Assembly: GCA_003952965.2 (NCBI GenBank)
Contig: CM025850.1
Span: 8,234,125-8,298,124, forward strand
Source: Morella rubra
Taxonomy: Eukaryota; Streptophyta; Magnoliopsida; Fagales; Myricaceae
DNA length: 64,000 bases
Direction: 5' to 3'
A program made the translations under genes and the position numbers. The stretch's first letter is position 1. Every line of letters starts with the position of its first letter. The notes below the pieces were generated by a model. That model saw only the letters and a program-made list of their open reading frames with translations. It was not told where the DNA came from and made no database searches. This document shows positions 25,531-36,915 of this stretch, in pieces.

Positions 25531-27070
25531 TAGAGTGAGCATCTGGAGATCCCACCGTTGTGAAAGTGTACACAGTTTTCCCCTGGTAATTCCTCTAACT
25601 CCAGAAACTTGGGGATTAGCATATTCTCCATACTATTCTAGCAATGATTATGTTCCTCTAAAACGTCAAACACATGCCCTAAGAGAGATGGTAAATGTAC
25701 ATTTAGACCTAGAAAACAAAGTATAATGAGCCGGAAGGCAGTTTAGGGCGGGACTTCGAACTGCTCTGGTTTGTGATCCTTTGGAAGGGTCATCTTTGTG
25801 ATTTTTCTACGCACAAAAAAGTTCTTGTCAAGCCCTTGCTTTTTGTTTTTTTTTTTTTCCTAGGCCCCTAGCTATTTTTGTGCTTCCCTGTTGAACGCAA
25901 CTTATTATACTGTCATACAGAGGAAGCAACTAAAACAGCCGGGTGTGTTTTGTGTTTAATGTTTGTAAAACAAGTTTAGTGGAGTTCCTGCATAATGCTT
26001 AGGTTCAAAGTAACGTTATGCTATTCTTGTCAGGGTTTGGATCATTTTAACAGCACATCTATTTTCTAAGATATGCTCAGAGCCCGAGATGTCCAGCACG
26101 GAATGAGAGGAGCATATGGAGGCTGTAGACTAAAGGGGTTGGCTACATAAGTAGCTGAAAGCCTGAAACTCAGTTTATTTTTGGTCCAGGCGTTGGCAGC
26201 AATTCATTCATGCAATTTTTTTTCGTTCATCTATTTTTGGTTTTTCAATTTCTTATTGATTGATTTTGGACTCCTTATATATAGAATCGATATTGTTAAT
26301 GAACGAATGTCAAATTGCTCCAACATGGAAGAGTTAAAACCATATTTTCAAAGCATTTCTCTTCTCTTGGCGTTGTGCTATTTTATGGATCAGCTTAAGT
26401 ATATTTCTACTTGGTAGATTGAGGGCAAGAGCAGAATATCAGGGTGGACAAGAGACATCCACACAAGAAATGATTAATTCTTCCAAATCAAACCAGCCAA
26501 AAATTCTGTGCAAATGCACTGCACATGATGTGTAAACCTAGGGTAGAAGCATATCTTCCTACATGAAATCAGAGTCATCTGAGCTGCCCTACGTAGGCTT
26601 GATCGATGATGTCGGAATGTAAAATGCTTTGTTCAACTGCAGTGCCCGAAATGTTATTACAGGATCAAGTTTTGTTTCTTAGAAGGAAAGACAAAGGGGG
26701 GAGGATATTCAAGTTGATTACAGATCGAAAAATACATGGAAATTTGACGCATATCATGTCCTATAAATTCAACTAATTAAATCCTAACAAATATAAAATA
26801 ACTAATTCCTAGGTCATAAGATATTGTATGAGCATATAAGGCAGAGTAGAGTAGAGCTGGATGTGAGCAAGTTTAGACAGGGTGTTAGAAAATATATATG
26901 GACTTGGAGTACATAAACTCTCTTTTTGTGGAGGCACTGGGAATGTGTAGCACTGGGAAAGAAAAACGTTTGAGTCAGAGAGATACACAAAGTATTCACA
27001 ATTGGATCGTCTACAGTCTTTTTAGAATTGCCCGTGTCTTGTGCATTTCATGTACCACCTGTGCATTGTT
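25531..27070. other. 3' flank of QUA2-like gene and spacer
   Basis: The first 450 bases are probably 3' UTR. Nothing further is recognisable: no splice-supported ORF, and short open frames lack family similarity. Confidence 0.5.
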
Positions 27071-27685
27071 CCTTGAGAAAACTTATAAGGAAAATTTAAA
27101 AATTATTTATTGAGTTTTATGAAATCTACATGCTTGAATTTCTACCATTGATAAATCACTGTCTAAGTTTTTATAACAATTTTAAAATATGTCTAAGTTT
27201 CTAAAATCGACAAATAAATGCTAAGTTTAGACCATGCTTATAATATCATTCTCTCTGTCATATTTTCATTTATATTTTTAAAAGAATTGATAATTTTGCA
27301 CGGCACTATCAACATATGGTCATGTGGCATGACATGTGTCTTAAACTTTAATAAAAATTATAATATATTTTTATGATTGAATAGTTTTTATTTAATTTAT
27401 GATTTTTTTAAAATGATAACAATATTATAAATTAAATAAAAAAATATTATAATTTTATTTATTTTTAAGACACGTGGCATGTCACATGACCATATATTGA
27501 CACATGCAGTGCAATGTAATCAATTCCATTAGAAATTTGGACGAAAATATGACGAATTGAGTGATATTGCAAGCATAGTCTAGACTATGAGTGATTTATC
27601 AATTTTAAAATCTCATTCATATTTTTAAAAATTTGGAATTTCTCAATAAATGATTTTTAAATATTCCTTTTAAGTTTTCTCAAGG
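27071..27685. mobile_element. foldback (palindromic) element, about 615 bp
   Basis: Nearly the whole interval is an imperfect inverted repeat centred near 27378. The outer ends read CCTTGAGAAAACTTA at the left and its complement TAAGTTTTCTCAAGG at the right. The central arms contain ATATGGTCATGTGGCATGACA opposite an inverted TGGCATGTCACATGACCATA. It has no coding potential. This structure is typical of a long-TIR MITE or foldback transposon. No clean target duplication was seen. Confidence 0.75.
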
Positions 27686-27707
27686 GAATTGACCTGTCAC
27701 ATAATCA

Positions 27708-28257
27708 ATACCTTAGAAATATGAACTGTGAGTGATTTATCAATTTTAGAAATTTAGACAGTTTTTTAAAATTTTATAAATACTCTCCAATTAATTTTTA
27801 AATTTCCAAGCTTAAAAGCTATTAACTTGTCGACGATAAATATGAGGAAAAAAAAAAGCTATTGAGTTCCCATAGAATAATGAGAACTTTATACCTTAGA
27901 AATATGGACTTTGAGTGATTTATCAATTTTAAAAATTTAGACAGTTTTTTAAAATTTCATAAATACTCTCCAATTAATTTTTAAATTTCCAAGCTTAAAA
28001 GCTATTAACTTGTCGACGATAAATATGAGGAAAAAAAAAAGCTATTGAGTTCCCATAGAATAATGAGAACTTTATACCTTAGAAATATGGGCTGTGAGGG
28101 ATTTATCAATTTTAGAAATTTAGACAGTTTTTTAAAATTTCATAAATACTCTCCAATTAATTTTTAAATTTCCAAGCTTAAAAGCTATTAACTTGTCGAC
28201 GATAAATATGAGAAAAAAAAAAAAAGCTATTGATTTCCCATAGAATATTGAGAACTT
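27708..28257 (+). repeat. three tandem 183-bp units abutting a tRNA gene
   Basis: Units begin at 27708, 27891 and 28074 (ATACCTTAGAAATATG), a period of exactly 183 bases. Copies differ by a few substitutions and by poly-A length. Each contains GTGATTTATCAATTTTA, TTTCCAAGCTTAAAAGC, TTGTCGACGATAAATATGA and AGAACTTT. The last unit ends directly at the 3' end of the tRNA-Ala gene. The first part of the unit also resembles the right arm of the adjoining foldback element (GAGTGATTTATCAATTTTA near 27590). Confidence 0.9.
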
Positions 28258-28330
28258 TGGAGATGCAGGGGATCGAACCCTGTACCTCTCGCATGCAAAG
28301 CGAGCGCTCTACCATTTGAGCTACATCCCC
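28258..28330 (-). tRNA. tRNA-Ala (anticodon UGC)
   Basis: 73 nucleotides fold into a complete cloverleaf. The acceptor stem is GGGGATG/CATCTCC with the alanine identity pair G3-U70 and discriminator A73. The D arm is AGCTC-AAATGGTA-GAGC, the anticodon stem CTCGC/GCGAG around TTTGCAT, and the T arm CAGGG-TTCGATC-CCCTG. Internal promoters fit (A box TAGCTCAAATGG, B box GGTTCGATCCC). No intron. On the transcribed strand a run of 13 T follows about 33 bases downstream and may act as the Pol III terminator. The 183-bp tandem array starts at its 3' end. Confidence 0.97.
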
Positions 28331-30870
28331 TGTTGCTTTGTGAGGGTAGGTTTGAAAATGAATCTAAATTTGAAAATAGGCTTTTGCTTACCAATTTCGA
28401 TTCCCAAAATTTCTTCAATTTGTTTTTCGAGGTAGAAATAACTCGAGATGGATTCAAAATGAGCGACTGACAATTGACAAAGTTGTGTTTATGTAGGGAA
28501 GGGATATTGCAAGACAACACAGGATTAATCAACCAAGTCATTATTTCTGGAATTGGCGTTGGAGCTGAAAACTTTTTTTTTTCTCCATAAAAAAAAACTT
28601 ATTATAACTCCGTCAACTCTTTGACTTGCGAATCTTGAGCCGGACATTCTTCAAGACCGTCCCAAAAATATTTCCAAAATTACAAATCTATCAATGAGTT
28701 CCAACCCAAGACTTCGTCAAAGAGAAGCTCATGTGATGTGACCCCATTTCTTCACCAATCGATTGGGTTGAACGCGAGTCGCCGCCCCTTAGGAGAGCTT
28801 TCAAGTCTAAATTGAAGCCACTAATAAGTGGCGGAGCCAGGAATTTTGTACAGTGGGCAGAAACGAAAATTATTTTAAATAATATGATTAAAAATAAATA
28901 TTAAATATTATGCGAAAAAAAAAAGTTTCAAACAGGATTTTCAATATATCAATATTGTCTAATAACTGAAGACAAATATGCAAAAAAAAATCTTATCAAC
29001 TTAAACAAAGATATATAAATTAAAGAGAGGCAAAACACTTGTATATATAACACTTGGATGCCTATAAATAATTTTTTTTTTTAGAATTGAGGGGGGCAGC
29101 CCCCCCCCCCCCCGGACGCCCCTACCATTGATGTTTTGGCTTTTCCTCGGTGATAATTTTGGGTTTCTCGATGAGAATATGGTGACGAGAGTAAGTTCCC
29201 AGTCTATTTGAACCATATGTGAAGATTAAGCTATGTTTGGTTTGATATCAAAATATTTTTAAAAATTTTATACAATTAATTTTTATCAATTTCAATATCA
29301 TTTCTCCAATCCCAATAACTTTTTATAAATTCCAACAACTTTTTAACAAACTTTTCACCAATTCATGAGAATCTATACTATTTTAATAAAAATAAACACA
29401 AAAAATATTTTCAAAACAAACAAAATAACCTTAGGGTTTTAGATATCGCCGGATCCGCTTCACGGCCTTCACGTCCTTCTTCTTGGTTTTGTTTTTGTTT
29501 TTTGTTTTTTGTTTTTGCTTTAAAAAAAAAAAAAAAGGTAGTAGGTTTCAATCTATAGGAGTTGATCCACGCGGATGTGTTGGCAAAAGGGTTCTCCAAA
29601 GTGAGATGCGCAAAAACGTGATGCGAGTGACGAATGGGCTGACCAATAGAGAGAGTAATACTACAAGTCTACAACAGAAGAAACAAAAAATAATAAAGGA
29701 TACGGATACGGGTATGCGAAGGAGAATATGCATTAAAATATATAAAAAAATATTGAAAAACCTACGACTATTAAACTAAAATATTTACATAGAGTCAAAA
29801 GAGAATAGATAACCAATTTAATTACAAAGATCTAAAATCTCGAATAGTCAGATATTAACCTATTATGTAATTTTTTGTTCGAAATGTATATTCAACTAAA
29901 AACAACTTAAATACTATAGAGTACAACTTATTTGAATATCTACACATACAACTTTAAATATTGTGAAAACTACTTAATTGCTATCTCTTTTCAAATAGCA
30001 TAATATAATATTGGTAATAAATTATAAAGAATATGGATCTGAGGGCTTAAGAGTACAAGTACAATTTATGAAAAACTTCGAAGTGGATAGATCCAAAAGA
30101 AAACATATAAATGTACATGATTTGAGTTAATGTTCTGTGTTTCCATTATGCATAAGTTTTTAGAAAAAATACATTTTGCATCTCATATATTTTACTTTTG
30201 TGACATTTAGGCCTTTTTATTTTATTTTATATTTTCTGTCCACTTGCATCTTCAATTGAATTTATCCATTAAAGTATAAAAAAAATTTAGACCAAGTGAG
30301 CAAATCAACGGTAGACATCACACGCATGAGAGGCACATGCTCATTTTCTATCAATTTGATCAGATGGTGCAAATCAAAATTTAAAACTTTAATAATTTAA
30401 TGTCAGGAAAATAAAAAGGGGCCGCAAAGTTATCTAACTTTTGAGATGTAAATTGTTTTTTTTTTTAAAGAGGGTATTTATAAATAATCAAAATTTTAGT
30501 TCATGAAAATTAATGAAAAAGTGAAGAGTGATGAAGCAGTATAATTTTTTATATTTTATAATAAAAAAAATTTAATTAAAAAATATTTTATAATTATTAT
30601 TTTCTTGATCTGATGGTAAAATTCTAAGATTTTGTGCGACATTTTCGAAATCCCGAAGAAAAGTTAGAAAACCCTCTTACACGGGGATTGGACGGATCCG
30701 AACCAAAACCCCAACATACGAGACACAAACATTGTAGGTAGCTCCTCAAAATAACTCACAACAACAGATCTCACGAATCGCGCGCTCCCTCTTTCAAATC
30801 CCGAAGCCCTGCCTCCCCAACTAACGGTCCAGATCTGGTCTTCCTTCCGCAAACTTGCTCGATCTTTACC
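28331..30870. other. repeat-rich spacer between tRNA-Ala and 14-3-3
   Basis: AT-rich, no gene supported. About 28826-29130 begins GTGGCGGAGCCAGGA and ends with a G/C-homopolymer patch and GGACGCCCCTACCATTG. This looks like a degenerate transposon with weakly inverted ends. 29225-29432 is a family B repeat (listed separately). 30170-30480 is AT-rich sequence without recognisable genes. Confidence 0.45.
29225..29432 (+). repeat. dispersed AT-rich repeat (MITE-like), family B copy 2
   Basis: This is the best-preserved copy. Left end GCTATGTTTGGTTTG and right end CAAAACAAACAAAATAACC are imperfect inverted repeats. The interior has CAATCCCAATAACTTTTTA and AATTCCAACAACTTTTTAA, then AGAATCTATACTATTTTAA and AATAAACACAAAAAATATTTT, shared with the copies near 13455 and 47945. 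Confidence 0.65.
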
Positions 30871-30878
30871 ACCTGCCC

Positions 30879-30885
30879 TATATAA
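30879..30885 (+). promoter_or_regulatory. TATA box of the 14-3-3 gene
   Basis: TATATAA in a pyrimidine-rich context (CCCTATATAACCTTCC), 138 bases before the ATG at 31023. The intervening CT-rich leader is typical of a plant 5' UTR. Likely core promoter; start site inferred about 30 bases downstream. Confidence 0.6.
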
Positions 30886-31022
30886 CCTTCCCTCCTCTCG
30901 CGGTTAAGCCCCCTCATTTCGTTTCTCCCCTCGTACTTGTGAGCCGAAAGCTCCGCGTCTTTTCGCGTTCCTTAGTCTTGTTTCTTGATTGCTGTGATTT
31001 TGGCTGATCTCTCTCTGAGAAA

Positions 31023-34000
31023 ATGTCGACGGAGAATGAGAGAGAGACCCAGGTTTACATGGCCAAACTCGCCGAGCAGGCCGAGCGTTATGAAGGTTCT
31101 TCTTTCTCTTTTGCTTTTCTGTCCCACAAATTTTTGTTACTTATGAATCAATTTATGTGTTCGGGAGTATTGATCTGGATCGATTGCCCCATGCCATGGC
31201 ATTGCGCAATCGATCCAGACTAATATGGCCGAACAGATAACCACTGAGGTTCGCTTTTCGAATGGTATTTAGATATTTATGTACCCATGGATTTGGAACC
31301 TTTTTGTCTATACGTTTATGAGAGAATGTCTGACCTTTACGATATATAGCTGGAGATGCTGGTGTTGGATTTTAGTGTTAGATTTCGCCTTCTGTTGTTG
31401 TTCATGAATGCGTTTTATCAGATCCGTTAGCGGAGGGAAGAATTTAATCTTATTTCTCCTGTTTTTTTCGCTTTGAGATTGGAAGAATCCATTTGAACGA
31501 TGTTTATTAGATTGATCGGATGAAAGTTTGGTTAGGTAGCTAACAGAAATTGGGCATACTAGTGGAGATTTGTTTTATTTAGTTATCCCTGACGCAAAAG
31601 GGCAAAAGGAAGGCTATATTTAGTTAAGGTTTGACTCTTCTTTCAGTGCCCTCCTTTTATTCATCTGAAAAATGAGCACAAAGAAAATGAAGCTCCAATG
31701 ATGCTTCAGAAAGGAAACTACTTCTGGGATTTTACTACCTTTTCCTTTTTTTTGTTTATCTTAATCATAAGGCTCCTTTCCTATATGATGTATTTGGCAA
31801 TATATTTACTTTGCTTAAATGACGTCTAATAAGCAGAGGTCGAGGTTGAATAAAGTTTGTATTCAACTACATTCTTTATCAATTAATTAGACATGCACGT
31901 ATACCTTATCTGTGGGCTTTCAATGGTGAATAACTTCGCTTTGGATGGTTGGTGGCTGGTGTTTAGTATGTGTCAAAATTGAAAATTTGTTTGACTTTGG
32001 TGTCTTGACTCATCCTACATATCTGACTTTTTGCTTGTCAAAAAGTTGGATACTTTTCACTACGTACATCAGTCAAATAGTTAGAATATTAATATCATTC
32101 AATTCAAGGGATAGTTCCTACAGTGTATTTTTTTCTCTATTGTTAACAGTTATATTGAACAAATGATGTTTCTCCGAAATCTAATATTTGATCGATGACA
32201 CAGAAATGGTGGAGTGTATGAAAAAGGTAGCAAAGCTTGATCTTGAGCTCACGGTGGAGGAGAGGAATCTCCTCTCTGTGGGATACAAAAATGTCATTGG
32301 TGCTCGCCGAGCTTCTTGGCGCATCATGTCATCCATTGAGCAGAAGGAGGAGTCTAAGGGAAACGAGCACAATGTCAAACTTATTAAGGGCTACTGCCAG
32401 AAGGTTGAGGAGGAACTTTCCAAGATTTGCAGTGACATTCTTGCTATCATTGACAGGCACCTGATACCCTCTTCCACTTCAGGAGAAGCCACAGTTTTTT
32501 ACTACAAAATGTGAGTCATTACTTTAGTGTACATTCCATCCTTATTTTTGCTTGCTTGATCAAAGCAACTCAATAAGCAGTCATACAAATGATTACCTTA
32601 TACTCATCTATTTTACTTAGTCTGATATAACTATATATTTATTGTCGTTCTTTATAATTTGAATGTATTCAAGAAGATAAGAAACAAGAGGAAAACTGAG
32701 TTTGGATCTGCATGTTACTTTTTCTGCGTCCATACTAGTGGTCATCATGTAACGGGGTGGACTCTATTTGTTAATATATGTTGAAGATGAGGTTAATTAA
32801 ATGGCTTTTCCAATTCGGGAGAGGCCAGGTTTTCACTACAAATGCAAGTTATGCTAGTTTTGATTATTTTTATGCTCATTCTTTTACTTTGTGGACTACA
32901 GTGGTATGTTTCGTGGTATCTCATTGAATATATTCCAATGGAAAACGAGGAATATAAAAATTGTGTCTTGCTGTGATTAATTTAAGTTACTTATTCCGCT
33001 TTCCATTCTAGTGTTCAACATGTAGGGTTATACCTTTCTGATTCATTACCTGCTCCAGCCTAAGAGAGGACAATAATGTGGCTGTGAGCAATGGAATTAA
33101 GTTATTTTAAATTGTACTCTAATAAGTTATGCATGTTTATGTGCTAACAGCACTGCTTACTTTTGCAAATATTGAACTTTTCTTGTTTGACATGACTTGC
33201 GTTAATGCAGGAAAGGTGACTATTTTCGGTATCTTGCCGAGTTCAAGGCTGACCAGGAAAGGAAAGAGGCAGCCGAGGAGTCATTGAAGGGATACGAGGC
33301 ATGTTCATTTGACATATCTTACGTTTCCATCTATGGTTGGTTAATGCATGTTCATGTATTGTTCTCCACTTCTGATATTGCTTTATCTGCCCCCCTTGCC
33401 ATCTCTTTGTTAGGCTGCTTCAGCCACCGCAAATAAAGATCTTCCATCAACTCACCCAATCCGTCTTGGCCTTGCTCTCAATTTCTCTGTCTTCTACTAT
33501 GAGATAATGAATTCTCCTGAGAGGTATTGTGCTGTTTCTACTATTATCTGGTGAGGGATTTTAAAACATTTTGAATGCTGGTAATTCTTGATATAATGCC
33601 CTTTCTGAAACTTGCAGGGCCTGCCATTTGGCTAAACAAGCTTTTGATGAGGCAATTGCGGAACTGGACACCTTGAGTGAGGAGTCATACAAGGACAGCA
33701 CGCTGATCATGCAGTTGTTGAGAGACAATCTTACTCTCTGGACCTCTGATTTGCCTGAAGATGGAGGTATTGTAGGCCCTGTAGTGAGATTCAATGATTA
33801 GCATCACTTAATTGTCTACAGATATCCAAATAATGATAAGCTAATGGCAAAACATTTAGGCGCTTGATGCATAGACACGGCCCATTGGGTGTAGAGTGTA
33901 CTTGATGGCCACTATTATAGGCATCCCACAGTAGTAAGAGGGAACGATATATGCGTCCTTCTAAACCCCCCGTTCGGTGAATACAGATTTATTTATTTTG

Positions 34001-34202
34001 TGGTTATTCCGGAGACATATTTCTCAAGTTGGAGACTCAAATTTAAATGCTATTATGCAGGTGAGGACAACCTCAAAAGCGAAGAGTCCAAACCCACTGA
34101 AGCTGAGGCAAGTGCTTGCATCATTCCTTTTGTTACTTCAACCAAATACTGACTACTTGTGCTATAACTAAGAATCTAGTTCAAACTATTTTGCAGCATT
34201 GA
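31023..34202 (+). CDS. GRF12-like: 14-3-3 protein, epsilon-group (iota-like), 259 aa
   Basis: Dimeric phosphoserine/threonine-binding adaptor. Seven exons: 31023-31095, 32204-32510, 33211-33298, 33414-33523, 33618-33766, 34061-34107 and 34197-34202 (CAT TGA). All phases agree. Hallmarks: N-terminal [19 protein letters not shown] (dimer interface), [19 protein letters not shown] (phosphopeptide-binding Lys/Arg), [44 protein letters not shown] and [18 protein letters not shown], then an acidic tail. The KGYEAA segment and the split final codons fit the epsilon group. Introns 3 and 6 start with GC rather than GT (GAG|GCATGT, GAG|GCAAGT). Retaining intron 6 would replace the final His with a 14-residue tail ending at 34152. 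Resembles Arabidopsis GF14 iota, from memory. Confidence 0.96.
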
Positions 34203-36063
34203 CGAGGGGCACCAGAGAGATGATCCCTGCACATAGCAGTTGGATATCAGACGAGATTGTGAAGTTGGCTTCTTCAGCTTTTCTCAGAAGGCGACTGGGC
34301 AGAACTATTTGGACATATTATAAATTCTATTGATCTTTTTGGGTCCAACCAAAGCCAGGGATCAATCAGGTCGACTTGGCTTTTTTTTTTTTCTTTTTTT
34401 TTTTAATTTGTCGTCTTTTTCGTTTATTTTTGTCTTGGCTCAGTGTCATTTCGTTGGAGCTTCTATTTAACCAATGGATATTTTGCCATTTTCTTGAACT
34501 TTGGTTTTTCTTGAAATGATTTAAGATTATTCGTCTTAGGTTGCCTTAAGACTTTGTTCGCCTTCAACCGACTTTTTTTTTATCAGAACCACAGCCAATC
34601 GTCCAATGAGAACCATTCGATAAGGCTGAAGAAGTTTCATGTGCCGAGCGCTTCTCGAATGGAATCTAAACGTATAAGGAGTGGTGATGTCGGCCGATGG
34701 CATAAAGGTGAATAGACTAATTTAGTCGAAAAGAAATAAACAAATTTTTTTTTTTTTTTGAGCATGATAAGAAGGATAAATTAATAGAGGGGGGAGAAAC
34801 AAAAAAGCCTAAGTCAAGAGGGATCAAAACCCGCATATATCCAGGGATAATTGTTCTAACAGTCATGAGAAGGGGACAGACTTGGACCATCGAGTCGAAT
34901 AAACAAAATTAATTAAACAGCCCTCTTCGTTATCTTTTCATCTCAACTGTAGACTTGTCGGATGGGGTGTTTATTTTTATTTTTTTGCATTCAAATACAT
35001 TTTTTTTGTCACTTATTAAGATGTAATACTTTACACTTCAATAAAAATTATTAATTTTTTTACATTTATTTTTTAATTACCAATTTTGTACATAGAAATT
35101 AATATTTTTATTTAATGAAATGATTATTTATTCTTATAAAAATATCATAATCCAAAAACATGTGGAGATAAAATTATTATTTTACAGACTAAAAATATTA
35201 TTTTCTATCTAAATTAACACTGAAAGGCATGAAGTTTTAGAATTCTATTAATAGATGGGTGAAAAGTTTTTTGTTTGTTTGTTTGAGTGCAGTTTAAAAA
35301 TGCTTATGAAAAGTAAATGAGGTAAGCTTTTTGACATTAAAGGAAAAACAAAAATAGAAGATTTGACGCTCATTCAAGCAAAATGCTCCTCAATCTGCCC
35401 CTTTTCTTCAATTTTTTTTTTAAAAATTTAAGAAAATAAGATTTTTTTTTAAAAATTTCCATAACAGCTTTTTTCAACTCTTTATAAGAGCTTAAATACT
35501 TGGTTTTCAATGATCTGCTAACAACGGTCACTCGGGGTCCATACTTCATTATCAATAAAAATTGGAATAATCATTAATTAACCACTTTGTGAGTTAAAAA
35601 AATTTAATACCAAATTCATAAATAAAAAAATTGAACATTAAATAGATTTTCCATTTAAAATTCCTAAGCCTCCCTACGAATTGTAATCAATCTCCAACAG
35701 TGTATCAGCCCCAAGCCACGTAATTCAAACACGTGGACATAACGTCTGTAAAAACAGAATTTTAATAAAATTTTATTTTATCAAACACATTTCAAATTTA
35801 TTTTTATTTTTATCACTCGTTCACCTAATTTTTTTAACACAAACATCAAATTTTAAAACACTATGCATCGTCGTGTTCAGAAAGTAGGGGCATGAATGTA
35901 AATGCACATAGGTCTCAAATTTACCTCTAACGTCTCCTAACCGCCTCTGCACGGCGCTCATATCTCTAAGAATCTTTCCCTTCTTTCAGAGAATTAAACC
36001 GCATTCGACAGATTACGATTCCTCGCCACACTCTCTGCTCCTTTCCAAGCACCCCAGCCTTCC
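34203..36063. other. 14-3-3 3' flank and AT-rich spacer
   Basis: 3' UTR with two poly-T tracts around 34380-34403, then AT-rich DNA. No coding potential is supported. From about 35940 the sequence becomes CT-rich and is the likely promoter/leader of the small membrane-protein gene. Confidence 0.5.
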
Positions 36064-36132
36064 ATGGCCTACTACAAGACTCAAGCATCGGCTCCCATGC
36101 ACATGAGCTCCGTCCAAGAACCTCTTCATTAG
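36064..36132 (+). CDS. upstream ORF (22 codons) before the membrane-protein ORF
   Basis: ATG GCC in a favourable context opens a 22-codon frame: MAYYKTQASAPMHMSS then VQEPLH, stop at 36130-36132. It ends 85 bases before the ATG of the 157-aa ORF; a two-codon ATG GGT TAG follows just before that start. It could damp translation of the downstream ORF, or be a first coding exon whose splicing I could not resolve. Not a known family to me. Confidence 0.35.
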   Translation: MAYYKTQASAPMHMSSVQEPLH

Positions 36133-36217
36133 TTAAGTTGAGGCCCTACAACGCTGCCAGAAACTAAGCCAAAAACACCGTAAGCAAGCATCGGGGCATA
36201 CGGATCTGATGGGTTAG

Positions 36218-36691
36218 ATGGTGATGCTGGGTCCGGATCCACACTCGATCTCCACTCGGATCCCAAAATCCACCGAGTCAAACGTTGCCGCTGGGTGCTA
36301 TGCCGGTTCTTCCTTGTTGACTGCGTTGCTGACTGAAGAACCTCTGCCGCACCCAGTTCTACTGATTCTTGCTGTCGTTTCCATATTTCTTGGTATATCC
36401 TGGCGATTCTCTACCCAAGGCGTCTCGAAATCGGTAGGTTCACATATGGGTTCCGCACTCCGAGCAACTCCGCTGGTCCTCTTGATGATCTTGCATTGGT
36501 TATCGTCACGGGAAGTTTCGAAACTCACGTACGAGATCTCAATGCATTGTGAGGACAGTTCAAGCAACGAAAACTTCTCTTTCAAGAGAGGGCCGCCATT
36601 AGCGCCTTGCGCTCTTGGGGTCTTGATCGTGGTGTTGTTTGTTATGGCGCAACAACAATCACATCTTAGGAAAAGTTGGTTTCTCAAGTGA
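36218..36691 (+). CDS. unknown small membrane protein, 157 aa
   Basis: I do not recognise the family. It is a single uninterrupted frame preceded directly by an in-frame TAG. It has a Ser/Thr-rich N-terminus. There is one likely membrane span (PHPVLLILAVVSIFLGIS), a shorter hydrophobic stretch (ATPLVLLMILHWL), a Ser/Glu/Asn-rich hydrophilic loop, then a second strong span (ALGVLIVVLFVMA) and a basic C-terminus (HLRKSWFLK). The pattern of two or three helices is that of a plant endomembrane protein. It has normal coding composition in an otherwise AT-rich spacer. The opposite strand is also open (129 codons) but looks like a shadow. Intronless; 5' leader contains upstream ORFs. Confidence 0.6.
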   Translation: MVMLGPDPHSISTRIPKSTESNVAAGCYAGSSLLTALLTEEPLPHPVLLILAVVSIFLGISWRFSTQGVSKSVGSHMGSALRATPLVLLMILHWLSSREVSKLTYEISMHCEDSSSNENFSFKRGPPLAPCALGVLIVVLFVMAQQQSHLRKSWFLK

Positions 36692-36915
36692 TTTCATTTG
36701 TGTCTCTCTTGTTTTTTCATTTTTTACAGTTTTTCTATCTGCAAGGGAAAGGACAAAATTATTAGTGCGTGATAGGAATGTTGTGAACTGTGATGGTAAA
36801 TTCCTGCACAAACATATCTATGTTCCTTTAAAAAAAAATTCTAAAATTTTTACTACTAGAATTGTGAATATTTATATAGATTGAAATTTTATAAGTTTTT
36901 ATGTAAAAATTGATA

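Noticed and set aside
27708..28257. Regular repeats resembling a CRISPR-like array
   Set aside because: Contiguous 183-bp tandem units without spacers, in a plant nuclear context.
36298..36687. 129-codon open frame on the minus strand opposite the small membrane protein
   Set aside because: It mirrors the plus-strand frame, lacks membrane or domain features and has no independent start context. Treated as a shadow.
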